Origin: a virus
IMG/VR virus record: IMGVR_UViG_3300022744_000004
Span: 1 to 64,000 of that record
Length of the DNA stretch: 64,000 nt
Reading direction: 5' to 3' (one strand)
In this document: one piece after another, positions 14,726-22,903 of the stretch
Position numbering within the stretch: position 1 is the first letter of the stretch
Layout of the letters: the number at the start of each line of letters is the position of its first letter
Translations under genes and position numbers: made by a program
Notes under the pieces: model-generated
The model's database searches: none
What the model was told of the DNA's origin: nothing
Seen by the model: only the letters and a program-made list of their open reading frames with translations

Positions 14726-16357
14726 ATGGCAGATAACACCCTACTCAATCTCGGTACGGGTGGAGACACTATCCGTGACATTGATAAAGGCGCGGGCATA
14801 AAGTCGCAGGTAGTTGTCCTCGACGTAGGGGGTTCTGGCACTGAGTCCTTGGTGACCCTTGCAAACCCGCACCCTGTTCAGAACGCGGCAACGTACTTCA
14901 TCTTCTCGGCCAACGGGGTCAACTCCAGCACCACGCAGCTTGCTGCCGCCGCTACATTCACCGGCACCGTTGAGTCGATCCAGAGCCAGCAGACCATCTC
15001 TGTCCTGCTGACCAGCGATCAGCCGGGTACGTTGCATTTGATCCAGTACATTGATGCAGGCGGCACAAAGGTATGTAACGACTTCACCGAGAATATTGCG
15101 GCCAACGTCCCGTTCAGCGAGGCATACACCGCCAACGGTAACTACTTCAAAGCCACGTTCATCAACAACGGAGCGAGTGCAACCACTACATTCAACCTAA
15201 ACGTAGCATACGGAACACTGCCTTCCGTATCAAGTCTTGGTAATGGACTTACCTCCCTGAACGAAGTCAACGGCGTGAACTTCACGCTGGGCCAGAAGGC
15301 GATGACGGCCAGCTTGCCGGTCGTTATTTCGTCTGATCAGTCGGCAATTACAGCTATTGATCCGATGGTCGGGGCTACGTATAACGTAGCTGGTGTTATT
15401 GCCATCAACACGATACTGCTGACTATTGATTGTTCAACGGATGCTGCCGTGTCTATCCAGTGCGTTAGCATGGGTACGTCCGGTGTGGTTACGCCGGAAT
15501 GGTCAAACGACAACGCGACATGGGTTGCCGCTACAACTCTTGATGCACAAACGGGCCTTGAAATAACGACTATTTCGGCTGCGGGCCTGTGGTCAACCCA
15601 CGTAGTTGCTAGGTATCTACGCCTACGGTTGAGTACCGCTACGACTGCCGGTACAACAACCTTCAGTGTCCAAGCTATCGCTTATCCAGTAGGTGCGAGC
15701 AACCCACAGTTGGTGATCAATCCTACTGCTGCTAACTTGCTGACGCAGGTGTCCAACACGACAGGTACGGCTTCCCTCTTTGTGCAGGGTGCTGCTGCGT
15801 CTGCTGCGACTATCGCAGGTAACCCTGTGCTGATGGGCGGTACGTTCACGACTACGCTGCCCACGGTAACAACCGGACAGGCGGTAAACGTGCAGACTAC
15901 TGCGCGTGGCGAACAGCTTGTAGCAATCAGTTCTGGTGCCACTGCTGTAGCAGTAAAAGCTGCGTCTACTGCCGTTGCAGCTACTGATCCTGCACTGACA
16001 GTGGGTATCTCGCCAAACATGACCGTCACGGCCAGCGCCATTAACAGCGCGGCTACGACGAACGCCACTTCTGTCAAGGCTACAGCGGGTACGGTGTTCA
16101 GCATCACGGCAAGCAATACCGGCGCGGCGGCTGCGTTCGTCAAGTTCTACAATTTGGCTACAGCCCCGACAGTCGGTACGAGCGTTCCAGTGATCACGTT
16201 GAGCATCCCAGCTTCGGGCACCGTGAATGTACCGTTCGGGCCTTTTGGCTATCGTTTTGCCACAGGCATTGCGCTGGCGATTACCAACCTTGCAGCAGAT
16301 ACTGACGCAACCGCAGTCGCTGCGGCACAGGTCAAGGTGCTGACTAGCTACAACTAA
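14726..16357 (+). CDS. Large beta-rich structural protein (putative)
   Basis: A 543-residue protein. The first 110 residues carry charge and aromatic residues and may be the folded base; the rest is Thr/Ala/Val/Ser-rich with recurring short strands, as in phage fibre or decoration proteins. The start follows the preceding stop by one base. No catalytic motif is visible. Probably part of a head fibre or baseplate-like assembly with its neighbours. Confidence 0.65.
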   Translation: MADNTLLNLGTGGDTIRDIDKGAGIKSQVVVLDVGGSGTESLVTLANPHPVQNAATYFIFSANGVNSSTTQLAAAATFTGTVESIQSQQTISVLLTSDQPGTLHLIQYIDAGGTKVCNDFTENIAANVPFSEAYTANGNYFKATFINNGASATTTFNLNVAYGTLPSVSSLGNGLTSLNEVNGVNFTLGQKAMTASLPVVISSDQSAITAIDPMVGATYNVAGVIAINTILLTIDCSTDAAVSIQCVSMGTSGVVTPEWSNDNATWVAATTLDAQTGLEITTISAAGLWSTHVVARYLRLRLSTATTAGTTTFSVQAIAYPVGASNPQLVINPTAANLLTQVSNTTGTASLFVQGAAASAATIAGNPVLMGGTFTTTLPTVTTGQAVNVQTTARGEQLVAISSGATAVAVKAASTAVAATDPALTVGISPNMTVTASAINSAATTNATSVKATAGTVFSITASNTGAAAAFVKFYNLATAPTVGTSVPVITLSIPASGTVNVPFGPFGYRFATGIALAITNLAADTDATAVAAAQVKVLTSYN

Positions 16358-16360
16358 ACC

Positions 16361-17233
16361 ATGTTACTCGCCCTACAGAACCTCATCAATCTGAGGCCGG
16401 GTGGGGGCGCAGTAACGCATGACACCTCTGGGGCTTTAGTAGGCCAAGGTGCGTCGGTTGTCGGCTCTGCCGCGCGGTTCCGTGCGTTTGCTACTTCAGG
16501 GGTACTGACCGGCCAAGGTTCCGCAATCGTCGGCTCCGCCGCACGCACGCGCGTGCATGACGCCCCCGGCGCACTGGTTGGCCCCGGTGCGGTGATTGTC
16601 GGTACTGCGGTATACAACGCCAAGCATACAACTACTGGCACACTGACTGGCCCCGGCTCCGCGATCGTCGGCTCCGCTACACGGTTCCGTACCTTTGGCG
16701 CGTCCGGTACGCTGACAGGCCAAGGCTCCACAATCGTTGGCGCGGCCAACCACGGTGTCGGCCCAGTTACGCATGACGGCACAGGTGCGCTAGTAGGACA
16801 GGGGTCGGCCGTAGTAGGCGCAGCAAACCGCGTACACCTGTTCGATGCCACTGGTGCCCTGATCGGCCAGCTTGGCGCAGTCGTAGGTTCCGCTGCACGG
16901 TTCCGCGCAATGGGAAGTTCTGGCGCACTGACAGGCCAAGGCTCCATAATCGTCGGTTCTGCTGCGCGGATCGGCGGCCCGGTGCCGCACGATACTTCTG
17001 GCGCTCTGGTGAGCCAAGGCAGCTCTATTGTCGGCGCGGCCGCCCGCTTCCGTGTACACCCCACAACCGGTGCTCTCATTGGCGCAGTATCTACTATTGT
17101 TGGTACAGCCTCGCACACCAATGCCAGCGGCTATCCAGACCCTTCCGATGTGCGGATCGGCGTTGTGTACGGCCCCGGCGGCATATATACCGGCACATTG
17201 GTGCCTAAAAAGCTGTTTGTGTTTGACGATTAA
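16361..17233 (+). CDS. Ten-repeat Gly-rich structural protein
   Basis: A 290-residue protein of about ten imperfect repeats of 23 residues (26 in two of them) following the pattern Gly-x-Leu-x-Gly-x-Gly-x-x-Ile/Val-Val-Gly-x-Ala. Each would give paired strands and a turn, as in a beta-solenoid or trimeric fibre. The non-repeat C-terminus contains Tyr-Pro-Asp-Pro-Ser-Asp-Val-Arg and Tyr-Gly-Pro-Gly-Gly-x-Tyr-Thr-Gly-Thr, a segment seen at the end of other phage structural proteins. ATG follows the previous stop directly. Likely a spike, fibre or head-surface protein. Confidence 0.7.
   Translation: MLLALQNLINLRPGGGAVTHDTSGALVGQGASVVGSAARFRAFATSGVLTGQGSAIVGSAARTRVHDAPGALVGPGAVIVGTAVYNAKHTTTGTLTGPGSAIVGSATRFRTFGASGTLTGQGSTIVGAANHGVGPVTHDGTGALVGQGSAVVGAANRVHLFDATGALIGQLGAVVGSAARFRAMGSSGALTGQGSIIVGSAARIGGPVPHDTSGALVSQGSSIVGAAARFRVHPTTGALIGAVSTIVGTASHTNASGYPDPSDVRIGVVYGPGGIYTGTLVPKKLFVFDD
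16430..17125 (+). repeat. In-gene tandem repeats (about 69 bp, ten units)
   Basis: DNA basis of the 23-residue protein repeats; units have diverged at third positions, so the array is old rather than a recent slippage product. Confidence 0.6.
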
Positions 17234-17278
17234 CCCATGAACAGTACAATGTCAACGTCTTCGTGCTTGGAGTAGCCC

Positions 17279-17635
17279 ATGCCATCAAAATCAGCAGCAC
17301 AAGCCCGCCTTATGGCTGCGGTGGCGCACTCTCCTTCTTTTGCGAAGAAGGTAGGTATTTCCCAATCGGTTGGTAAAGATTTCAATCAGGCCGACAAGGG
17401 CCGCAAGTTCAAAGAAGGTGGTATCACTATGGCTAAAAAACCGTTCCCGTTCGAGAAGTCCGGCAAGGATGTTGAACCCAAAGGCATGAAGGAAGGCTCC
17501 AAGAAAGAGGAAGCCTTCGACAAGAAGCAAATGGCTTTTGCCAAGGGCGGTTTTGTCGCCAAGGCTGACGGTATTGCCCAGCGCGGTAAGACCCAAGCTA
17601 AGCAGATCGGCATGAAGCGCGGCGGAAAGTGCTAA
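17279..17635 (+). CDS. Lys/Gly-rich small protein, possible in-frame fusion
   Basis: A 118-residue, very basic protein. Residues 1-45 (start Pro-Ser-Lys-Ser-Ala-Ala-Gln-Ala-Arg-Leu-Met-Ala-Ala-Val) match a small family common in such phages. It then continues from Met51-Ala-Lys-Lys into a second Lys/Gly-rich part ending in Arg-Gly-Gly-Lys-Cys. An in-frame ATG at the junction is preceded by GAAGGTGG, so a shorter product may also be made. Function unknown; head-associated DNA contact is possible from charge. Confidence 0.6.
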   Translation: MPSKSAAQARLMAAVAHSPSFAKKVGISQSVGKDFNQADKGRKFKEGGITMAKKPFPFEKSGKDVEPKGMKEGSKKEEAFDKKQMAFAKGGFVAKADGIAQRGKTQAKQIGMKRGGKC

Positions 17636-17776
17636 ATGCGTGGAAGTCGCGGGATGGGTGACATTAACCCATCCAAAATGCCCAAGGGCAAGACACAACC
17701 CCGCCGGGACAACACTGCTTTTACGCAGTATGCCAAAGGCGGAAAAGTGAAGCCGCAACCAAAGCCTAAGAAATGA
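17636..17776 (+). CDS. Small basic protein
   Basis: A 46-residue protein whose ATG touches the preceding TAA. It is highly basic with Gly, Pro and Lys, and its Ala-Lys-Gly-Gly-Lys motif echoes the preceding gene. Its stop overlaps the next ATG. It fits the same class of small basic virion-region proteins; function unknown. Confidence 0.65.
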   Translation: MRGSRGMGDINPSKMPKGKTQPRRDNTAFTQYAKGGKVKPQPKPKK

Positions 17777-18465
17777 CTACATCCGGCACAACTGCATTCA
17801 ACCTCGACTTCGCTGAGATCGCAGAAGAGGCATGGGAACGTGCCGGTAAAGAGATGCGTTCTGGCTACGACTTGCGCACAGCCCGCCGGTCGATGAACCT
17901 GCTCACCATTGAGTGGCAGAGCCGGGGCATCAATATGTGGACGATTGACGAAGGTCAGATTCCCCTCGTACAAGGAACCGCAACCTATGATTTGCCTGCT
18001 GACACCATTGATCTTCTGGATCATGTTATCCGAACAGGTAGCGGCAATACTTCTACTCAGACCGATCTGACGATCACGCGCATCAGCGTCTCGACTTACT
18101 CCAGCATCCCGAACAAGCTGACTCAGGCGCGGCCGATCCAGCTCTACGTGCAGCGACTGCGCGATGCACCGAAGGTCACCGTGTGGCCCACCCCGGATCA
18201 GAGCAGCTACTACGTCCTGAACTACTGGCGGTTGCGCCGCGTGCAAGACGCGGGCGCTGGTGCCGAGACGCCGGACGTGCAGTTTCGCTTTCTGCCCGCG
18301 CTGGTGGCCGGGCTGGCGTACCACTTGGCCGTCAAGACGCCGGAGCTGATGGATCGCGTGGGTATGCTCAAACAGATGTACGACGAGGCGTTCGACAACG
18401 CCGCCGGTGAAGACCGCGAGAAGGCCGCCATCCGCTTCGTCCCCCGTCAGCAGTTCATCAGCTAG
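17773..18465 (+). CDS. Head-tail connector / tail protein (putative)
   Basis: A 230-residue protein. The N-terminus has Ala-Trp-Glu-Arg-Ala-Gly and an Arg-Ser-Met-Asn-Leu-Leu-x-x-Glu-Trp-Gln helix, with Trp-Pro-Thr-Pro and Tyr-Tyr-Val-Leu-Asn-Tyr-Trp further on, then a helical Phe-Leu-Pro-Ala-Leu-Val-Ala-Gly-Leu-Ala-Tyr region. This pattern is seen in podovirus connector or tail-tube proteins encoded near the adaptor. It starts within the previous stop. Exact place in the tail is inferred. Confidence 0.65.
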   Translation: MTTSGTTAFNLDFAEIAEEAWERAGKEMRSGYDLRTARRSMNLLTIEWQSRGINMWTIDEGQIPLVQGTATYDLPADTIDLLDHVIRTGSGNTSTQTDLTITRISVSTYSSIPNKLTQARPIQLYVQRLRDAPKVTVWPTPDQSSYYVLNYWRLRRVQDAGAGAETPDVQFRFLPALVAGLAYHLAVKTPELMDRVGMLKQMYDEAFDNAAGEDREKAAIRFVPRQQFIS

Positions 18466-18467
18466 TC

Positions 18468-18857
18468 ATGGCAAACCGCTTCTCATCCGGCAAGCACTCG
18501 ATTGCAGAGTGCGACCGCTGTGGACAGCGGTACAAGCTCAAACAGCTCAAAGAGTTGGTCATTAAGACCAAGCGGGTCAACATCTTGGTGTGCCCCGAGT
18601 GCTGGGAGCCAGACCACCCTCAGTTGATGTTGGGTACTTTTCCAGTCGAAGACCCGCAGGCAGTACGAAACCCCCGGCGTGACAACAGTTATCTGCAATC
18701 CGGCCTGCTGGCAAACGGACTGCCCGGCGAGGGCAGCCGCGACATCCAATGGGGTTGGGCACCGGTTGGCGGCGCGAGCGCAAACGCGTATGATCTGACA
18801 CCTAACAACCTTGTGGCGCGAACTTACGTTGGTGCCGTAACTGTAGTAACCACGTAG
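18468..18857 (+). CDS. Zinc-ribbon structural-region protein
   Basis: A 129-residue protein with two CxxC knuckles (Cys15/Cys18 and Cys42/Cys45), a typical zinc ribbon, and a C-terminal Pro/Asn-rich tail with a Trp-Gly-Trp-Ala-Pro-Val-Gly-Gly segment. Similar zinc-ribbon proteins accompany connector genes in related phages. Zinc binding is predicted from spacing only. Confidence 0.7.
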   Translation: MANRFSSGKHSIAECDRCGQRYKLKQLKELVIKTKRVNILVCPECWEPDHPQLMLGTFPVEDPQAVRNPRRDNSYLQSGLLANGLPGEGSRDIQWGWAPVGGASANAYDLTPNNLVARTYVGAVTVVTT

Positions 18858-18865
18858 GAGAAATT

Positions 18866-19060
18866 ATGGCTACCCAATCCCTGAAATCCTCAAAGACCGG
18901 CGACAGTAAGTACGAAGTACGCCCTGCCGGTAGTTTTGGTTCTGACAAGACACAAGCCATTATGAACGGCGGCACCGGCAGCAAGGGCGTATCGAACGAC
19001 CAGTTGAAAAAGCTGGGTCGCGGCCTCGCCCGCGCCGCTGGTAGCGGAAAGGCGTACTAA
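18866..19060 (+). CDS. Small protein, paralog A
   Basis: A 64-residue basic protein with a TAGGAGAAATT site. Its first 20 residues (Ala-Thr-Gln-Ser-Leu-Lys-Ser-Ser-Lys-Thr-Gly-Asp) closely match the next gene, indicating tandem duplication. The C-terminus is Gly/Arg-rich. Function unknown. Confidence 0.65.
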   Translation: MATQSLKSSKTGDSKYEVRPAGSFGSDKTQAIMNGGTGSKGVSNDQLKKLGRGLARAAGSGKAY

Positions 19061-19062
19061 TC

Positions 19063-19293
19063 ATGGCTACCGAATCCCTCCGCTCTACCAAGCCCGGTGA
19101 CGCCAAGTACAAGGCCCAGCCCGGCCCCAAGGCTCCGACCACACAACCCTCCTTGCAGATCAACGAGCTGGACGCCAGCACTGCATTCGTGGACAAGTCG
19201 AACCAGAAAGAGACGATCAAGACTTCTGGCGTTGTGACGCGCGGCAACGGCGCGGCAACCAAAGGACGTACCGCTCGCGGCCCGTTGGCGTAA
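19063..19293 (+). CDS. Small protein, paralog B
   Basis: A 76-residue protein sharing its N-terminus with the preceding gene (Ala-Thr-Glu-Ser-Leu-Arg-Ser-Thr-Lys-Pro-Gly-Asp) but differing after residue 22. It sits two bases after the preceding stop. Function unknown; both may be short virion or assembly proteins. Confidence 0.65.
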   Translation: MATESLRSTKPGDAKYKAQPGPKAPTTQPSLQINELDASTAFVDKSNQKETIKTSGVVTRGNGAATKGRTARGPLA

Positions 19294-19303
19294 GGAGTAG
19301 CAG

Positions 19304-19960
19304 GTGAACTACGCGGCGCTGGTGACAGCAATCCAAGACTATTGCGAGAACACGTTTGCTACGGCAGACATGAACGTGTTCATCGTTCAGGCAGAGCAAA
19401 GGATTTACAACGCTGTTCAGTTCCCCGCGCTGCGCAACATCTCCACTACGGCGCTGACTGCAAATAGCCGCTATCTGGATTGCCCGAGCGACTTCTTGGC
19501 GGTTGTGTCGTTTGCCGTCATTGACGGCACGGGTGCCTATACGTACCTGTTGAACAAGGACGAGAATTTCATCCGCGAGGCATACCCTACGCCAACTGCT
19601 ACCGGCGTACCTAAATACTACGCCCTGTTCGGCCCGCAAGCAAGTGTGCCTACAGAACTGCGGTTTGTTTTAGGCCCGACACCGGCAAGCGCATATTCGA
19701 CAGAGCTGCAGTATTTTTACTACCCTGAGTCCATCACGACTGTGGCCGGGGGACATACGTGGCTTGGCGACAATTTTGACTCCGTGCTATTGTATGGGGC
19801 GTTGGTGGAGGCGTATACATTCATGAAGGGCGAGCAGGACATGCAGCAGCTCTACGACACAAAGTTCAAGGAAGCCCTATTGCTTGCCAAGCGCCTTGGC
19901 GACGGTATGGAGCGCGGAGATATGTACCGCGACGGCGCACCTAAGCAGAAGGTGACCTGA
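19304..19960 (+). CDS. SU10-type adaptor protein
   Basis: A 218-residue protein with a GTG start after GGAGTAGCAG. The opening Tyr-Ala-Ala-Leu-Val-x-x-Ile-Gln-Asp-Tyr helix, a helix with Phe-Ile-Val-Gln-Ala-Glu-Gln-Arg-Ile, a Leu-Asp-Cys-Pro-Ser-Asp-Phe-Leu strand, and the Tyr-Phe-Tyr-Tyr-Pro-Glu-Ser-Ile segment fit the phage adaptor family of SU10-like podoviruses, which docks under the portal. The C-terminal helices carry many charged residues. Its neighbours are other connector genes. Confidence 0.75.
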   Translation: MNYAALVTAIQDYCENTFATADMNVFIVQAEQRIYNAVQFPALRNISTTALTANSRYLDCPSDFLAVVSFAVIDGTGAYTYLLNKDENFIREAYPTPTATGVPKYYALFGPQASVPTELRFVLGPTPASAYSTELQYFYYPESITTVAGGHTWLGDNFDSVLLYGALVEAYTFMKGEQDMQQLYDTKFKEALLLAKRLGDGMERGDMYRDGAPKQKVT

Positions 19961-20373
19961 TGAGCATCCAGACCCAGACCACAAGTTTCAAGGCGGAGTG
20001 CTGGCAAGCGGTACATAACCTGCTGACCGACACGCTGAAGATCGCGCTCTACACGGGCAACGCGACTTTGGACGCCAGCACAACAGCGTATACGACCAGC
20101 AATGAGGTTGTAGCTACCGGCTATACGGCTGGCGGCCAAGTGCTTACTGGCGTGACGCTCAGCACCGATGGCTACACCGTCTACGTGGACTTTTCTGACC
20201 CGACTTGGGCCGGATCGCTGACCGCCCGATACGCACTTATCTACAACGCCAGCAAAGCAAACCGCTCTGTGGCGGTGCTGGACTTCGGTGCTGACAAGAC
20301 CTCTGTGGTGGCGTTCACCATTCAACTCCCGGCGAACACGCCGACCACAGCGCTACTGCGATCATCCAATTAA
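19960..20373 (+). CDS. Tail/fibre-linked structural protein (putative)
   Basis: A 137-residue beta-rich protein overlapping the adaptor stop by one base. It has Lys-Ile-Ala-Leu-Tyr-Thr-Gly-Asn-Ala and Ala-Leu-Ile-Tyr-Asn-Ala-Ser-Lys-Ala-Asn segments, typical of a family encoded right before tail fibres in many podoviruses and siphoviruses. Probably a fibre attachment or head-tail connection piece; that role is inferred. Confidence 0.65.
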   Translation: MSIQTQTTSFKAECWQAVHNLLTDTLKIALYTGNATLDASTTAYTTSNEVVATGYTAGGQVLTGVTLSTDGYTVYVDFSDPTWAGSLTARYALIYNASKANRSVAVLDFGADKTSVVAFTIQLPANTPTTALLRSSN

Positions 20374-20382
20374 AGGTTCTCC

Positions 20383-21360
20383 ATGACAACTGCAGCTTCG
20401 GCACTACTAGGTCTTGCCCTACCAGTACAAGGAGAACTCTCTGGTACATGGGGTGACGTTGTAAACAACAGCATCACCAGCCTGCTGGACACGGCAGTGG
20501 CGGGGACAACCACGTTGTCCACTGATGCGGATGTAACCCTGACGGCCACAACGCTTGCGGCCAACCAAGCACGGTCAGCCATCCTCTACTGTAGCGGGGC
20601 GCGTACCGCACTGCGCACAATCACCGCTCCGGCATCCAGCAAGGCATACATCGTCATCAACGACACAACCGGCGGATTTGACGTGAAGCTGGTAGGTGTA
20701 GGCCCGACAACTGGCATCCTGATTGGCTATGGCCGCAGGGCACTGGTTGCATGGAACGGTACGGACTTTGTTCTGGTGGCCTCTGCCAACATCACCAGCC
20801 CGACAGGCTCCTTGGTAGGAACCTACGGCACCACAGCACAGCGAGACGCATCCCCTGTAGCGGGCTACATCCGGGGCAACTCCAGCACCAACTCAATGGA
20901 GTGGTACAACGGCTCTGCGTGGACTACGGTGGGCGGCGGCGCAACAGGTGCTGGTACAGATACGGCTTTCGTGGAGAACGACTGTGTGGTGACCACCAGC
21001 TACACGATTGGACAGAATGCGTTGGTAGCGGGCGTAACGGTTACCGTGGCAACCCCGGCAGTGTTTACACTGACCAACCACGGCTTTGTAGCAGGCCAGC
21101 AGATTCGCCTGACCACCACGGGCGCATTGCCTACGGGGCTGGATACCAGCACAGCGTACTACGTCATTGCCACTGGCCTGACCACATCGGCATTCCAAGT
21201 GTCTACCAGCTACGCCGGAACGGCAGTGAACACCTCCGGCACACAGTCTGGTGTGCATTCCGTTGGTAAGATCAAGAACGCAGAGTCAGCAGGGCCGTTG
21301 ACGGTGCTGGATTCCGCAGTAGTGACGATTCCGTCCGGTGCATCGTGGTCGATTGTTTAA
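20383..21360 (+). CDS. Tail fibre / appendage protein (putative)
   Basis: A 325-residue protein. The start, Ala-Ser-Ala-Leu-Leu-Gly-Leu-Ala-Leu-Pro-Val-Gln-Gly-Glu-Leu-x-Gly-Thr-Trp-Gly-Asp-Val-Val-Asn, is the well-known N-terminus of environmental phage tail-fibre proteins. The rest is Thr/Gly/Ser-rich, beta-prone and ends in a Val-Thr-Ile-Pro-Ser-Gly-Ala-Ser-Trp motif. It is the first of four fibre-like genes. A C-terminal trimeric receptor-contact domain is likely. Confidence 0.75.
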   Translation: MTTAASALLGLALPVQGELSGTWGDVVNNSITSLLDTAVAGTTTLSTDADVTLTATTLAANQARSAILYCSGARTALRTITAPASSKAYIVINDTTGGFDVKLVGVGPTTGILIGYGRRALVAWNGTDFVLVASANITSPTGSLVGTYGTTAQRDASPVAGYIRGNSSTNSMEWYNGSAWTTVGGGATGAGTDTAFVENDCVVTTSYTIGQNALVAGVTVTVATPAVFTLTNHGFVAGQQIRLTTTGALPTGLDTSTAYYVIATGLTTSAFQVSTSYAGTAVNTSGTQSGVHSVGKIKNAESAGPLTVLDSAVVTIPSGASWSIV

Positions 21361-21369
21361 GGATTTGAA

Positions 21370-22737
21370 ATGCCAACCACCATAAGCGGCTCCACTGGTA
21401 TTAACCAGACCACGTTTACAGCAACAACCCTGAACAGTTCGTCCGGTGCAATCAACGCCACTATCGGGGCAACTACGCCGAATACCGGGGCGTTTACTAC
21501 GCTGAGTGCGACTGGTAATACAACCATAGGAATCAATACAGGCAATCCCGTTGTAGCTATAAACGGGACTGGCGCTGGTAACGGTGGCGGGTACATAGCA
21601 TTCCAGAAGTTAGGGGTAGCGAAAGGATACGTCGGGATGTCCTCCGCAATCAATGGGGGAGGATCTACCTCTGATGATCTACTCCTGCTAAATGCGACAG
21701 GAACTAGTGCGGCAGCAGTTACCTCCACCGGCGTCTCCGTCATTGGTACGCTGAGTAGCACAGGCTACGGTACGTTCAAAGGCTTGCGTATCGGTACAGA
21801 CGGCACAAACGACATCTTCCAAAGCACTGGAGATCTGTACTACTCAGTTACCACTGGGTTTGCGCATAAGTGGGGCAACTCTACTGTCGGCACTCAAGCC
21901 ACCCTAGACGCCTCCGGCAACCTTGGCTTGGGTGTTACTCCGAGTGCGTGGTTTGCAAGCAATTCGTATAAAGCAATAGATTTTGGTTACGGAAACATTG
22001 CTTCTCAATCTGGTGCTGGCGGCGCGATGGAATGGTCGCAAGGTGTGTACCGTAATGCTGCTGGCACTTATGTGTATAAGAATGCGATTGCCGCAACAAT
22101 GATGCAGCAAAACGCAGGTGCAACTTATTGGATAACTTACACCGGAAACCTTGGCGCTGGAAATACGCCGACTGCGGCAAGCACAGCAATGACGCTGGAT
22201 GCCAGCGGGAATTTGCTGGTGGGGTCAATTGCTGCTGCTGGAACATCTGGCGGTGGCATAGCTGCACTAGGGCTTAACTCACAAATTACTTATAGGGCTT
22301 CTGGTGCCACCGCCGGTAAATTCAGGTTCACTGCCGCTGACACGTCAAACGCATTTTTGGTCTACAACAACAGCAACGTTGGAATGTATATGTCTGACGG
22401 AGCTACTGTCTGGACTGCTAACTCCGATGAACGTCTTAAAACTGACCTAATCCCAATCACTGATGCGCTTACCAAAGTGGCTTCATTGCGCACAGTAACG
22501 GGACGTTATAAGACGGATGAAGTTGGGGTTAGCCGCTCATTTCTTATTGCGCAAGATGTAATCAAGGTTTTACCAGAAGCCGTTAGCACTCATAAGTTGC
22601 CAAACGACGACACAGAGTATCTGGGGGTTGGTTACAGCGACCTTATCCCGCTTGCTCTGGCAGCTATCAAAGAGCAGCAAGCACAAATCCAATCCCTCCG
22701 TACCGAGTTCAACACCTACAAGGAACTACATCCATGA
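21370..22737 (+). CDS. Tail fibre with S74 intramolecular chaperone
   Basis: A 455-residue fibre. The shaft has Asn/Thr/Gly-rich repeats including a Thr-Pro-Asn-Thr-Gly-Ala-Phe-Thr-Thr-Leu-Ser-Ala motif. The C-terminus is an S74 peptidase/chaperone domain starting around residue 352 with Ser-Asp-Glu-Arg-Leu-Lys (cleavage usually occurs before the Ser), followed by a long helix. S74 domains trimerise the fibre and cut themselves off. The 3' end overlaps the next small gene. Confidence 0.88.
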   Translation: MPTTISGSTGINQTTFTATTLNSSSGAINATIGATTPNTGAFTTLSATGNTTIGINTGNPVVAINGTGAGNGGGYIAFQKLGVAKGYVGMSSAINGGGSTSDDLLLLNATGTSAAAVTSTGVSVIGTLSSTGYGTFKGLRIGTDGTNDIFQSTGDLYYSVTTGFAHKWGNSTVGTQATLDASGNLGLGVTPSAWFASNSYKAIDFGYGNIASQSGAGGAMEWSQGVYRNAAGTYVYKNAIAATMMQQNAGATYWITYTGNLGAGNTPTAASTAMTLDASGNLLVGSIAAAGTSGGGIAALGLNSQITYRASGATAGKFRFTAADTSNAFLVYNNSNVGMYMSDGATVWTANSDERLKTDLIPITDALTKVASLRTVTGRYKTDEVGVSRSFLIAQDVIKVLPEAVSTHKLPNDDTEYLGVGYSDLIPLALAAIKEQQAQIQSLRTEFNTYKELHP

Positions 22738-22901
22738 ACGACCAAACCGTAACCCTTACCCTGTCCGTAAACGAAGTCAACGCTGTACTTGCTGGCCTTG
22801 GTCAGTTACCATTGGCGCAGGTGATTGAGGTGTTTACACGCATCAAATCCGAAGCTGAAAAGCAGTTGAACCCCGTGCAGCAAGTGCCTGCTGGAGACTA
22901 A
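22734..22901 (+). CDS. Small fibre-linked protein
   Basis: A 55-residue protein in an ATGA overlap with the fibre gene. It has a short strand pair followed by a helix, and the Val-Asn-Glu-Val-Asn-Ala-Val-Leu-Ala-Gly-Leu-Gly segment seen in small proteins next to phage tail fibres. It may assist fibre assembly or attachment; that is inferred from position. Confidence 0.7.
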   Translation: MNDQTVTLTLSVNEVNAVLAGLGQLPLAQVIEVFTRIKSEAEKQLNPVQQVPAGD

Positions 22902-22903
22902 TC

